From: UBA4416 sp963422675
GTDB taxonomy: Bacteria; Bacteroidota; Bacteroidia; B-17B0; Aurantibacillaceae
Assembly: GCA_963422675.2 (NCBI GenBank)
Contig: CAXVYS010000011.1
Coordinates: 17,726 to 81,725 of the forward strand
Length of the DNA stretch: 64,000 bases
Direction: 5' to 3'
Shown: in pieces, positions 43,767 to 51,859 of the stretch
How the letters are laid out: the number at the start of each line of letters is the position of its first letter
Numbering within the stretch: the stretch's first letter is position 1
The notes under the pieces: model-generated
Databases searched by the model: none
Told to the model about the DNA's origin: nothing
Seen by the model: only the letters and a program-made list of their open reading frames with translations
Translations under genes and position numbers: made by a program

Positions 43767-44252
43767 GTGACGGTAATCGAATTTAATACTTGTGTAGATC
43801 AGTACTCTGATAACTTATATCGCTTTATTTTAAAGCATATAAGAGATACCGACGTGGCCAAAGATATTGTACAGGATACCTATGAAAAAATATGGCGAAA
43901 AGTAAACGACATTGAAAGTACCAATGCTAAATCGTATTTATTTACAACCGCACACCATACCCTGGTAGATCATACAAGAAAGGCAAAAAAACAGGGAAAT
44001 TATAATGAGGTGGTGGAAAGCACGCTGAAGCATGAAAATCATTATTCTGATACAAAAGAAATTTTAAATTTTGCCTTGGATAAATTACCGGAAATACAGA
44101 AGAGTGTTGTATTACTGAGAGATTATGAAGGGTATGATTATGCTGAGATTGGCAAAATAACTAATTTGAGTGAGAGCCAGGTAAAGGTTTATATTTTTAG
44201 AGCGAGGGCTTTTTTGAAAAATTATATTGGAAAAATGGAGGTGGTGATTTAA
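43767..44252 (+). CDS. ECF-type RNA polymerase sigma factor
   Basis: A 161-residue sigma-70 family protein starting at a GTG at 43767 (MTVIEFNTCVDQYSDNLYRF); no in-frame ATG is near. Region 2 reads DVAKDIVQDTYEKIWRKVND with AKSYLFTTAHHTLVDHTRK, and region 4 reads YDYAEIGKITNLSESQVKVY. There is no region 3, as expected of ECF factors. The next gene overlaps by one base (TAATG) and encodes an anti-sigma-like membrane protein, so the pair is probably a cell-surface signalling switch. No SusC/D or FecR-type target genes are adjacent. Confidence 0.9.
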   Translation: MTVIEFNTCVDQYSDNLYRFILKHIRDTDVAKDIVQDTYEKIWRKVNDIESTNAKSYLFTTAHHTLVDHTRKAKKQGNYNEVVESTLKHENHYSDTKEILNFALDKLPEIQKSVVLLRDYEGYDYAEIGKITNLSESQVKVYIFRARAFLKNYIGKMEVVI

Positions 44253-45277
44253 TGAATAACATAACGATACATAATTACGAAGCCTTTTTGCTGGACCTTA
44301 GCGAAGGGAATTTAACCGGCGAAGACCGGTTGAATCTGGAAGTATTTATGATGGAACATCCGGAGCTTGCTATTGATATAGAAGACCTTTCATTCAATGT
44401 GGCTGATAACCAATCCATTTTTTTTACCGATAAAGAAACTATAAAAAAAACAGAAACAGATCTTGTTTCGGCTGAACAATTTATTGCATACGTTGAACAA
44501 CAATTAACCCTTGAAGAAAAAACAGAAGTTGAAAAAAGCTGCACAGTGAATACAACGCTCGCCAACGAATTAAAGCTTTACCAGGCTACCATTGCCCAAG
44601 CAGATACTTCAGTGGTTTTTACAGATAAACAAAGTTTAAACCGCAAGCCTAAAGTTATATGGTTTAATGTTTCCGGAACTCAATTCGCTGCTGCTGCCTC
44701 TGTTGCCTTATTGATCTCTTTATATCTATTATGGCCATCCAAACCGGAAGTCATTCCTTCCAATACCGTGGCTCATATTTCAACACCGGAAAAAACGCAA
44801 AAGAAGACTTCTACTTCATTACAACAAGGTACTTTAACCGGTTTGCCTGAGAATACTTCAGGTGTACAAGCCAAGAATACAACTGCCTCAAACACGTTAA
44901 ATACAAAAATACTTACTGCTTCTAATGTGCTTGTTAACTCTCAACAAACTACCCATCCTGATAACTTGAATAAACCTGATACGTCATCTATTAAGCTTGC
45001 AGTACAGGAACCGGAAGTACTTACCAAAAAAGAAGAACCTCTTTTAAGTATGATTAACACAACACATAAAACAGTAGTGGAAGTTATTACTGAACATGAT
45101 GATGAAATTATTCCCGTTAAAAAGAAACAGGGCTTTTGGGCAATAGCTGGAAAGACGTTGAATAACCTCAATAAAGTGGGTGTTAAATCTGTGGATGGTG
45201 AAGAACAAACAACGGATCATAAAGAATCTTATGCCTTAACTTTAGGTGCTTTAAATATTACCCATAACTCACATTAA
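44252..45277 (+). CDS. Anti-sigma-factor-like membrane protein
   Basis: A 341-residue protein. Residues 1-~135 are cytoplasmic, acidic and helical (NYEAFLLDLSEGNLTGEDRL, then SAEQFIAYVEQQLTLEEKTE) and look like an anti-sigma or zinc-free ASD region. A single membrane helix at about 147-165 (FAAAASVALLISLYLLWP) follows. The remaining ~175 residues are Ser/Thr-rich, low complexity and extracytoplasmic. Translational coupling to the ECF sigma gene supports the role. The family is not one I can name, and the periplasmic part has no FecR or Zn-peptidase motif. Confidence 0.7.
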   Translation: MNNITIHNYEAFLLDLSEGNLTGEDRLNLEVFMMEHPELAIDIEDLSFNVADNQSIFFTDKETIKKTETDLVSAEQFIAYVEQQLTLEEKTEVEKSCTVNTTLANELKLYQATIAQADTSVVFTDKQSLNRKPKVIWFNVSGTQFAAAASVALLISLYLLWPSKPEVIPSNTVAHISTPEKTQKKTSTSLQQGTLTGLPENTSGVQAKNTTASNTLNTKILTASNVLVNSQQTTHPDNLNKPDTSSIKLAVQEPEVLTKKEEPLLSMINTTHKTVVEVITEHDDEIIPVKKKQGFWAIAGKTLNNLNKVGVKSVDGEEQTTDHKESYALTLGALNITHNSH

Positions 45278-45315
45278 ATAATGATTCACGCTAGTAGTAG
45301 AGTTAATTGTATCTA

Positions 45316-45678
45316 TTACAAAGTTGGATAAAATGCCCCAATGATATGTTCTACATTTAATTCATGCGGGTTTTGAATAACAGAGATGACATCAAAACGT
45401 GTTTCAAAATTTATATCCTGCTCTTTAATGTAAAAATCAGCCGCTTTAATGAGTTTCTTTTGCTTCGATTTAGTAACAAATTCTTCCGGTGCCCCAAAAG
45501 CATTACTGGCTCTGAGCTTCACTTCCACTATTACTAACGTACGATTAAGTTGTGCAATAATATCAATTTCCAAATGCTGATGACGCCAGTTCTTCGCTAA
45601 AATAGTATATCCTTGTTTTAACAAGTGTGCCGTGGCTATTTCCTCGCCAATATTACCTTTTTGAGTATTATTTGCCAT
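45316..45678 (-). CDS. YraN family protein (UPF0102, nuclease-like)
   Basis: A 120-residue protein with the restriction-endonuclease-like core: NIGEEIATAHLLKQGYTILA, then HQHLEIDIIAQLNRTLVIVEVKLRAS. This gives the Glu, Asp and ExK residues expected for metal binding. YraN proteins are widespread and often near rnhB or methyltransferase genes, but their role remains unclear; DNA processing or recombination is suspected. Here the gene stands alone between the anti-sigma-like gene and a DUF4412 gene. Confidence 0.88.
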   Translation of the reverse strand: MANNTQKGNIGEEIATAHLLKQGYTILAKNWRHQHLEIDIIAQLNRTLVIVEVKLRASNAFGAPEEFVTKSKQKKLIKAADFYIKEQDINFETRFDVISVIQNPHELNVEHIIGAFYPTL

Positions 45679-45737
45679 AATTTTTAATTGTAACTAAATT
45701 TAATTAGTTTAGTGTAATATTTTAAAACAATCCCTAA

Positions 45738-46379
45738 ATGAACAAAATAAAATTATTAGTAGCAAGTATGACGTTATGCCTAGCGTCTGTTGCGCAAACC
45801 TATGAAGGAACCATTGAATTTAAAATGGAAACTAACAGAGATACAACTACAAACATTTATTATGTTAAAGGTAATGATGTTAAGTTAGATCAAATTGGTC
45901 GTAAATCGGGCAAAGTAGAAGGTAGTTTTGTATTTAATCTTGCAAAAAATGAAATTATGTTTGTTAATCCCGTTCGTAAAGTTTGGGGGGAGCATAAAAG
46001 TGAAACCACTCCAACGATTAAAGGAACCTGTGTAACAACAAAAGGAACTAATGTAAAAACGTTACAAGGGCAAAAATGTGCAGAATATATTGTAAAGAAT
46101 ACAGAAGAAAATACTGAAATTACGTATTGGGTTGCTTCCGGAAAATATGATTTCTTCGTGCCTTTGGTAAAAGCATGGAACAGAAAAGATAAGCAAAGCA
46201 TTTACTTTAACCAGATCAAAGATCTGCCTAAAGGTTCAATGCCTTTATTATCGGAAGAAAAAACCATTAACGAAGGTAAAGTCATGAGCAAGTTAGAGGT
46301 TTCTAAAATGACAAAAGGAAACGTGGATGCTTCTAAATTAACTATCCCGGCTGATTACAAGAAATTTGAACAAAAATAA
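45738..46379 (+). CDS. Secreted DUF4412-type protein
   Basis: A 213-residue protein with a signal peptide (KIKLLVASMTLCLASVAQT). It has a beta-rich LolA/outer-membrane-lipid-carrier-like pattern: YEGTIEFKMETNRDTTTNIY, VKGNDVKLDQIGRKSGKVEG, then EYIVKNTEENTEITYWVASG. This repeated layout is typical of DUF4412 proteins in Bacteroidota. It is probably periplasmic; no function is known. It is followed by a strong terminator. Confidence 0.75.
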   Translation: MNKIKLLVASMTLCLASVAQTYEGTIEFKMETNRDTTTNIYYVKGNDVKLDQIGRKSGKVEGSFVFNLAKNEIMFVNPVRKVWGEHKSETTPTIKGTCVTTKGTNVKTLQGQKCAEYIVKNTEENTEITYWVASGKYDFFVPLVKAWNRKDKQSIYFNQIKDLPKGSMPLLSEEKTINEGKVMSKLEVSKMTKGNVDASKLTIPADYKKFEQK

Positions 46380-46400
46380 TTACTGCAAATTATAATTTTT

Positions 46401-46436
46401 AAAACCCATTCACTTACCGGTGAATGGGTTTTTTGT
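46401..46436 (+). terminator. Terminator after the DUF4412 gene
   Basis: AAAACCCATTCAC-TTACCG-GTGAATGGGTTTT followed by TTGTTTT, 22 bases after the stop. Confidence 0.88.
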
Positions 46437-46449
46437 TTTATTTATGCGT

Positions 46450-46480
46450 GTTGCCTAACTCATATATATGCTTATTTTTG
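46450..46480 (+). promoter_or_regulatory. Candidate promoter of the dehydratase-ABC operon
   Basis: GTTG (46450-46453), a 19-base spacer, then TATTTTTG (46473-46480). This is close to the TTTG-N19-TAnnTTTG consensus, 56 bases before the ATG at 46536. Confidence 0.6.
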
Positions 46481-46535
46481 TAGGCTATTCTTAACCACGA
46501 GGCGTTTACCTTGTGGTTATAAAAGAAATGAGTTT

Positions 46536-46979
46536 ATGATTACAGTAGATAAAGCCATAGTTGATACAGATTCTATTTTGAATTACATTCCACAACGTCC
46601 GCCTATTGTGTTGATCAGCAGAATTTACAAAGTAGATGAGGCTTCTGTTATTACCGGATTTGACATTCATGATAACCATATCTTAACACATCAAAAGCAT
46701 TTAACCGAATCGGGTATTGTAGAAAATATGGCGCAAACTGCCGCATCCAGGGCGGGGTTTGAGGCGGTAAAACATCATGCACAACCGGCAGTAGGGTTTA
46801 TCGGTAATATTAAAGACCTTGTCATTTATTTTCTTCCTGAATCAGGTAACGAACTTTTAACAGAAGTGTCTACTAAAACGCAGGTGATGAATGTATCTAT
46901 TATTGAAGCAAAATCTTACTGCAATAACCAATTGGTTGCCAGCTGTGAAATGAAGATCTTTTTACAGGAAACTGCATAA
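46536..46979 (+). CDS. Hotdog-fold 3-hydroxyacyl-ACP dehydratase-like protein
   Basis: A 147-residue single hotdog domain. The motif YIPQRPPIVLISRIYKVDEA opens the fold. DNHILTHQKHLTESGIVENM (His48, Glu63) supplies the active-site strand and long helix. The closest pattern I know is the ApeP/FabZ-like dehydratase of aryl polyene and flexirubin clusters (ENMAQTAA helix). I use the second ATG, at 46536; the earlier ATG at 46528 is out of frame. One base separates it from the ABC ATPase gene. It probably dehydrates 3-hydroxyacyl-ACP during polyene building and belongs functionally with the genes at 16.7-19.3 kb. Confidence 0.75.
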   Translation: MITVDKAIVDTDSILNYIPQRPPIVLISRIYKVDEASVITGFDIHDNHILTHQKHLTESGIVENMAQTAASRAGFEAVKHHAQPAVGFIGNIKDLVIYFLPESGNELLTEVSTKTQVMNVSIIEAKSYCNNQLVASCEMKIFLQETA

Positions 46980-46980
46980 C

Positions 46981-47730
46981 ATGAGTGTTCTGGTAGATAT
47001 ACAACACGTTTCCAAACAGTACAAGGAAGCTCCACGCCCCGCAGTGAGCGATCTTTCCATGATGATACAAAAAGGGGATGTGTTTGGTTTACTGGGGCCC
47101 AACGGTGCAGGAAAAACAACGCTGATCTCTATGCTCTGTGGTTTATTTCCACCGAGCAGCGGAAAAATATATATTAATGGGCATACGCATGAAACCCACA
47201 GCAGGGAATCGAAACAGGTAATTGGTGTGGTGCCTCAGGAAATTGCACTGTATCCAAAATTAACGGCCTGGGAAAACCTGATGTTTCTGGGCCATATGTA
47301 TGGATTAAAAGGGGCTTCGCTAAAAGAAAAAATAAAAGAAAATCTTTCTGTGTTAGGTTTAGAGGCCAACATGCATCAAAAAATAATTTCTTACTCGGGC
47401 GGAATGAAACGCCGGGTAAATTTAATTGCGGGTTTATTACACGATCCTCAATTATTGATCCTTGATGAACCTACCGTAGGTGTTGACGTACAATCGAAAC
47501 AGGCCATTATTGACCGTTTAAAAGCATTGAACCGTGAAAAAGGTATGACTATTTTATACACGTCGCATCACCTCGAAGAAGCGGAAGATTTTTGTAATTA
47601 CATTGCTATTATTGATCATGGAAAACTGATTACACAGGGAAAAACAAAAGAACTGATTGCAGAAAATAATAGTTCAAGCATTGAAGAAGTGTATTTAAAA
47701 ATAACAGGAAATAATTTCAGGGATAAATAA
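46981..47730 (+). CDS. ABC transporter ATP-binding protein
   Basis: A 249-residue ATPase: Walker A GPNGAGKTT (39-47), Q-loop VVPQE (83-87), signature YSGGM (138-142), Walker B LLILDEPTVGVD (158-169), and the switch His in SHHLEEAEDF. The order matches ATPases of ABC-2 exporters of the CcmA/DrrA type. It overlaps the permease gene by one base. With that permease it may export the polyketide or lipid made by the neighbouring dehydratase pathway. Confidence 0.93.
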   Translation: MSVLVDIQHVSKQYKEAPRPAVSDLSMMIQKGDVFGLLGPNGAGKTTLISMLCGLFPPSSGKIYINGHTHETHSRESKQVIGVVPQEIALYPKLTAWENLMFLGHMYGLKGASLKEKIKENLSVLGLEANMHQKIISYSGGMKRRVNLIAGLLHDPQLLILDEPTVGVDVQSKQAIIDRLKALNREKGMTILYTSHHLEEAEDFCNYIAIIDHGKLITQGKTKELIAENNSSSIEEVYLKITGNNFRDK

Positions 47731-49004
47731 TGAAGCTGCTGTATAGTTTATATAAAGAGTATAAAGTGTTGATCCGCGATAAAGCGGGACTTGCTATTAC
47801 TTTTATTATGCCTACCGTGTTGATTCTTATTATGACACTTATTCAGGACTCCACCTTTAAATCGGTTAATGAATCTTCTGTTCCGTTATTGTTTGTGGAC
47901 AGAGATCATGATTCTTTATCTGAGACCTTAGAAAAATACATTACGAATTCTAAATTTTTCCTGATTACTAAAAAGCAATTGACCAATGCAGAAGTAAAAA
48001 AAGAAATTGCCCAGGGTCATTTTTTCATAGGTATTATCGTTCCTGAAAATACCAGCAAAAAATTACGGGAACGTTCTACGGCACGTGTCGCTAAATTATT
48101 AAACAGCTTTAGCGGAGATACTACTGAAACGGCTGAAAAGACTGACACTTCGATGATTCGCCTGAATTTATTTTTTGATCCCATTACTAAAAAATCATTT
48201 AAAACGACCATTAGTAATTCTATTGAACGCATTATCTCTCAAATAGAAATGCAGGGAATGGTAAGCGCTTTAAATGATAAAATGCGGGAATCTTTTCCGG
48301 ATGCAAACCCTTCACCGATGGAAAATACACCCCTGGTTTCTGTAACCGAGGAATATGCTTCTTATAATAATTCAACCATTATTCCTAACGCTGTGCAACA
48401 TAATGTGCCTGCCTGGACACTGTTTGCCATGTTCTTTATTTGTATTCCTTTAGCCGGAAATATTATTAAGGAACGTGAAGACGGAAGTGCCTTTCGTTTG
48501 TTAACGATGCCGGGATCTTACTTTATTGTGATTCTTGGAAAATTATTAACCTACACTATTGTGAGTTTAATTCAATTTGCACTGATGCTTTCCGTTGGCT
48601 TATTTATATTGCCCTTACTTGGTATGCCTCAATTAAACATTGGCGATAATTTACCTCTGCTATTTTTAATTGCCCTATCTGCAGGCCTTGCTGCTACAGG
48701 ATTTGGCTTACTGGTAGGAACAGTTGCTACTACGCACGACCAGGCCTCTTTGTTTGGTGCTGTGTTTATTATTATACTGGCAGCTATTGGCGGGGTATGG
48801 GTACCAACCTTTGTGATGCCCGATATTATGAAAACGATCAGCGTAATTTCACCGTTAAACTGGGGGCTCGAATCGTTTTATGCGGTGTTTATACGTAACT
48901 CCTCTCTTAAAGAAATATGGCCTGAAATTTTAAAGTTATGGTTGTTCTTTTTAGCAACGATTACAGGGGCTTATTTATTTCAGAAGTATAAAAGGTTGAA
49001 ATAG
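47730..49004 (+). CDS. ABC-2 type transporter permease
   Basis: A 424-residue membrane protein with the layout of ABC-2 exporters. One N-terminal helix (about 19-38) is followed by a large extracytoplasmic domain (40-225). Five C-terminal helices lie at about 232-415, with the PFREDGSAFRLLTMPG-like coupling segment as IIKEREDGSAFRLLTMPG. The start is coupled to the ATPase gene. Ordinary length. It is followed by a hairpin at 49029-49062. Confidence 0.9.
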   Translation: MKLLYSLYKEYKVLIRDKAGLAITFIMPTVLILIMTLIQDSTFKSVNESSVPLLFVDRDHDSLSETLEKYITNSKFFLITKKQLTNAEVKKEIAQGHFFIGIIVPENTSKKLRERSTARVAKLLNSFSGDTTETAEKTDTSMIRLNLFFDPITKKSFKTTISNSIERIISQIEMQGMVSALNDKMRESFPDANPSPMENTPLVSVTEEYASYNNSTIIPNAVQHNVPAWTLFAMFFICIPLAGNIIKEREDGSAFRLLTMPGSYFIVILGKLLTYTIVSLIQFALMLSVGLFILPLLGMPQLNIGDNLPLLFLIALSAGLAATGFGLLVGTVATTHDQASLFGAVFIIILAAIGGVWVPTFVMPDIMKTISVISPLNWGLESFYAVFIRNSSLKEIWPEILKLWLFFLATITGAYLFQKYKRLK

Positions 49005-49028
49005 ATCTATTATTACTTTTAAAATAAA

Positions 49029-49062
49029 ATCACCACCAGGATTTGTAATTCCTGATGATGAT
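49029..49062 (-). terminator. Hairpin between the ABC permease and the T9SS remnant
   Basis: Arms ATCACCACCAGGA and TCCTGATGATGAT around an 8-base loop. The stem is continuous, with two G-U pairs, when transcribed from the minus strand, then TTTTATTTT follows. It is probably the original terminator of the gene of which only the T9SS tail remains. Confidence 0.5.
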
Positions 49063-49090
49063 TATACTGATCCCCTACGCTTCTAAACTC

Positions 49091-49372
49091 TTAGTTAATG
49101 ATCAGTTTTTTGCTTGAAGAAGATTGGTTATTTGAAATTTTAACTATGTAAATACCTTTGGAAAAATGATTTACAGCGATAGCCTGGTTTAATGAATTTA
49201 ACTTTTCCACCCATATTAATTCTCCTATTGAATTGGTAATAGAGATTTCGGAGCCTAATGCATTTTGATCGGTTACTGACACGTAAAACATATCTATACA
49301 AGGGTTCGGATAAATTGCTAAGTTGGATTGAGCTAGCACATTTGATTTAATAATTGTGAAGGGGGATGATAA
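49091..49372 (-). pseudogene. T9SS sorting-domain remnant behind the fic gene
   Basis: An in-frame stretch of about 93 residues (minus strand) with SNLAIYPNPCIDMFYVSVTD, then GSEISITNSIGELIWVEKLN, FSKGIYIVKISNN and SSKKLIIN. This is a complete type A T9SS sorting domain without any protein body or plausible start; only a GTG at 49339 is available. It begins right after the fic stop (49379-49381), separated by one codon and a TAG in the same frame. It is most simply the surviving 3' end of a secreted-protein gene. Confidence 0.75.
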
Positions 49373-49378
49373 CTAGAA

Positions 49379-50518
49379 TCAATCATTGAACTGATTCAGG
49401 TATGATTCATACATAAAAATCCTATTTCTAAATTGCCCTGTAAACTCTTTTAAGATGCGTTGTTCAACAAACACATTAATAAGATCACCAGCCGCTTTTG
49501 GAGATAATTTACAAACTTCCTGCACCTCTTTTATAGTAACCAAAGGCTGTTTAAGTAAATGATTATAAAGTGTCAGTCCTGCTTTTATTCTTTTCCCAAA
49601 CTGAGTATGTATTAACGTTTCATGTTGCGTTTTCAACTCAATTATATTGCCTAAAGTTAGTGTTGCTTGTTTAGCTGTTTGAGCGATTCCAACTAAAAAA
49701 TACTTTATCCATTGTGACATATCATTATGTGTTCTTACTCTTGTAAGATTATCATAATAAAGATTTTTATCTTTTTCAAAATAACTAGATAAATACAATA
49801 ATGGTTTATCTAATACATTTTTTTCAATTAAAAATAAGGTAATTAATAGTCTTCCAATTCTACCGTTCCCATCTAAAAAAGGATGTATTGTTTCAAACTG
49901 ATAATGCACTATAGCAATTTTAATTAATAATGGAATATCTAGATTTTCATTATGAATATAATTCTCCAAATCTCCAATAAGCTCATTTAAATGGCTAAAA
50001 TGAGGGGGTATAAATACAGCATCTGAAAGACTTTTTCCTCCTATCCAGTTTTGACTTTTACGATATTCTCCGGGAGTTTTATTTTCTCCTCTTACACCTT
50101 GCATTAACACTTTATGCGTTTGCAAAATTAATCTTGAAGATATAGGAAGTTTTTTTAATTCATCTATGGCACTATTAAGTGCCTCTGTATAATTCTGTAC
50201 TTCTTGCCAATCATCTTTTCTTTCAGGATTAATATTTTCCTTTTGTAAAAACGCCTCATCAAAATGAGTTTGAGTCCCTTCAATCTTGCTCGATACTACG
50301 GCCTCTTTAGTAATATGTAAATGAATAAATAAATTAACATTTGGTACTAATTTCCCAAATGAGTTCAACTGACCTAATTCAAAAGATGCATTTTCAAGTA
50401 ATTTATTCAGCTTAGGGTCTGTCCAAAACCATTCTGAATTAATCAGATTTGGCATAAAATACTTATAATCAACTCCTTTCCTTATCTCGCCTGCCTCATA
50501 TTTCTCTATTTGTATCAT
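49379..50518 (-). CDS. Fic family protein (AMP-transferase-like) with C-terminal winged helix
   Basis: A 379-residue protein. The Fic core motif HPFLDGNGRIGR is complete at 212-223 (catalytic His212). The N-terminal inhibitory helix SSKIEG (76-81) fits the class II S/T-x-x-x-E-G/N pattern, so the protein probably silences itself until the helix moves. The N-terminal Fic_N-like part and the C-terminal winged helix (about 310-379, LVTIKEVQEVCKLSPKAAGD) give the layout of SoFic-like proteins. The wHTH could bind DNA. Two matching palindromes overlap its promoter. A T9SS tail remnant follows its stop. Targets unknown. Confidence 0.9.
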   Translation of the reverse strand: MIQIEKYEAGEIRKGVDYKYFMPNLINSEWFWTDPKLNKLLENASFELGQLNSFGKLVPNVNLFIHLHITKEAVVSSKIEGTQTHFDEAFLQKENINPERKDDWQEVQNYTEALNSAIDELKKLPISSRLILQTHKVLMQGVRGENKTPGEYRKSQNWIGGKSLSDAVFIPPHFSHLNELIGDLENYIHNENLDIPLLIKIAIVHYQFETIHPFLDGNGRIGRLLITLFLIEKNVLDKPLLYLSSYFEKDKNLYYDNLTRVRTHNDMSQWIKYFLVGIAQTAKQATLTLGNIIELKTQHETLIHTQFGKRIKAGLTLYNHLLKQPLVTIKEVQEVCKLSPKAAGDLINVFVEQRILKEFTGQFRNRIFMYESYLNQFND

Positions 50519-50533
50519 TAATTTATTTTCTTA

Positions 50534-50541
50534 CAAAGGTA
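50534..50541 (-). promoter_or_regulatory. Candidate -7 element of fic
   Basis: TACCTTTG on the minus strand fits TAnnTTTG, 16 bases before the ATG. It is overlapped by the first palindrome, so a bound protein would block polymerase. No clear -33 TTTG is seen. Confidence 0.5.
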
Positions 50542-50567
50542 AAATAAAAAATTCGTTATTTTACCTT
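50536..50567. promoter_or_regulatory. Palindrome 1 at the fic promoter (candidate operator)
   Basis: AAGGTAAAATAA - 8 bases - TTATTTTACCTT, perfect 12-base arms. It covers the candidate -7 element of fic. The core GTAAAATAA-N8-TTATTTTAC is shared with palindrome 2. Confidence 0.7.
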
Positions 50568-50576
50568 CAGTACACT

Positions 50577-50608
50577 AAAGTAAAATAAAAAAAGTCTTAT
50601 TTTACTTT
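50577..50608. promoter_or_regulatory. Palindrome 2 upstream of fic (candidate operator)
   Basis: AAAGTAAAATAA - 8 bases - TTATTTTACTTT, perfect 12-base arms with the same spacer length as palindrome 1. The centres are 41 bases apart, about four helical turns. The second copy lies just 3' of the M20 peptidase stop. Confidence 0.7.
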
Positions 50609-50635
50609 TATTGATGTATAAATTAACAAAATCAA

Positions 50636-51856
50636 TTATAAAACAAAGTTTTGAATAGCCATCCAGGCCATTAGTCCCGTAGAGATCTCAAGTGCTTTTT
50701 CATCAATATTAAATGTGGATGTATGAACGCCTGATGTAATATTTAAAGCTGCATTGCCTGTACCTAGCCGGTAAAAACAACTTGGTGCTTTTTGGGTAAT
50801 ATACGCAAAGTCCTCTGCTGTCATACGTATGGGAAGGTCTTCTACATTTTCCACACCTAAATAGTCAATCGCACATTGTTTGCAACGTTCTGTTACAGCA
50901 GCATCATTCACCAAAAACGGGTAACCGTGAATGATATTTATTTCGGCTATCGTATTGTACTTTTTGCAGGTATCATTAATGATGGTTGTAATAGTGTGCT
51001 TTACTTCTTTCCGCCATGTTTCATCCATAGTTCTCAAAGTACCGGCCATATAAACTTTTTCGGGAATAACGTTTGTAGCCCCTTTCGCTTCCAGTTTACC
51101 AAAAGCCACTACAGTTGGTATTTGGTTCGTGGTATTTCTTGCTACACCTTCCGCATCAATGTTAAAAGGAAATTGTTTTTCAATTTCTGTAATAATATGT
51201 GCCGCTACTACCAACGGGTTATTATATTCGCCAGCCATGGCCGCATGACCACCTTTACCTGTAATAGTTATATGAAGCTCGTCGGTGCTTGCCATATACA
51301 TTCCTTTTCTGAAACCAACTTTACCAACTTCCATACTCGGAAATACGTGCTGTGCAATTGCCAGATCAACAACAGGATTTTCCAGTACACCTTCCGCTAT
51401 CATCAAGGATGAGCCTCCCGGTAATACTTCTTCCCCGGGCTGAAACATAATTTTAACTGTTCCTTCAAAACTATCTTTTAATTCATTTAAAATAATAGCT
51501 GTTCCTAATACAGAAGCCGTGTGTACATCATGCCCACAGGCATGCATTACTCCTACGTTTTGAGACTTATAGTCTACAGTATTTTTTTCTTCTATAGGTA
51601 ACGCATCCAGATCGGCTCTTAATAAAATTGTTTTTTTATTGGGATTTTTTCCTTTGATCAGGGCAACAATACCTGTTTTTACAATCCCTTTTTTATAGTC
51701 AATATGGTATTTATCTAAAACAGAACATACAAACGCAGAGGTATTATACTCTTCGAAAGAAAGCTCAGGATGCTGATGAATGTGGCGTCTTATGGAAATT
51801 ACCTCTTCAACATATTTAGCAGCAAGTTGCTTAATGGTATGTAATGAATTGTCCAT
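50636..51856 (-). CDS. M20-family amidohydrolase (N-acyl-amino acid hydrolase-like)
   Basis: A 406-residue zinc peptidase-like enzyme. Metal ligands are visible in HACGHDVHTA (His/Asp), PGEEVLPGG (Glu-Glu), IAQHVFPS (His) and GVHTSTFN near the C-terminus. The dimerisation lid sits at about 195-310. The best match is the M20D group (IAA-amino acid hydrolase, N-acetyl-amino acid or diaminopimelate deacetylase, hippurate hydrolase). It has no signal peptide and so is cytoplasmic. It removes an acyl group from an amino acid derivative; the natural substrate is unknown. It lies three bases downstream of the DUF4296 lipoprotein gene, in the same direction. Confidence 0.9.
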   Translation of the reverse strand: MDNSLHTIKQLAAKYVEEVISIRRHIHQHPELSFEEYNTSAFVCSVLDKYHIDYKKGIVKTGIVALIKGKNPNKKTILLRADLDALPIEEKNTVDYKSQNVGVMHACGHDVHTASVLGTAIILNELKDSFEGTVKIMFQPGEEVLPGGSSLMIAEGVLENPVVDLAIAQHVFPSMEVGKVGFRKGMYMASTDELHITITGKGGHAAMAGEYNNPLVVAAHIITEIEKQFPFNIDAEGVARNTTNQIPTVVAFGKLEAKGATNVIPEKVYMAGTLRTMDETWRKEVKHTITTIINDTCKKYNTIAEINIIHGYPFLVNDAAVTERCKQCAIDYLGVENVEDLPIRMTAEDFAYITQKAPSCFYRLGTGNAALNITSGVHTSTFNIDEKALEISTGLMAWMAIQNFVL

Positions 51857-51859
51857 ATA

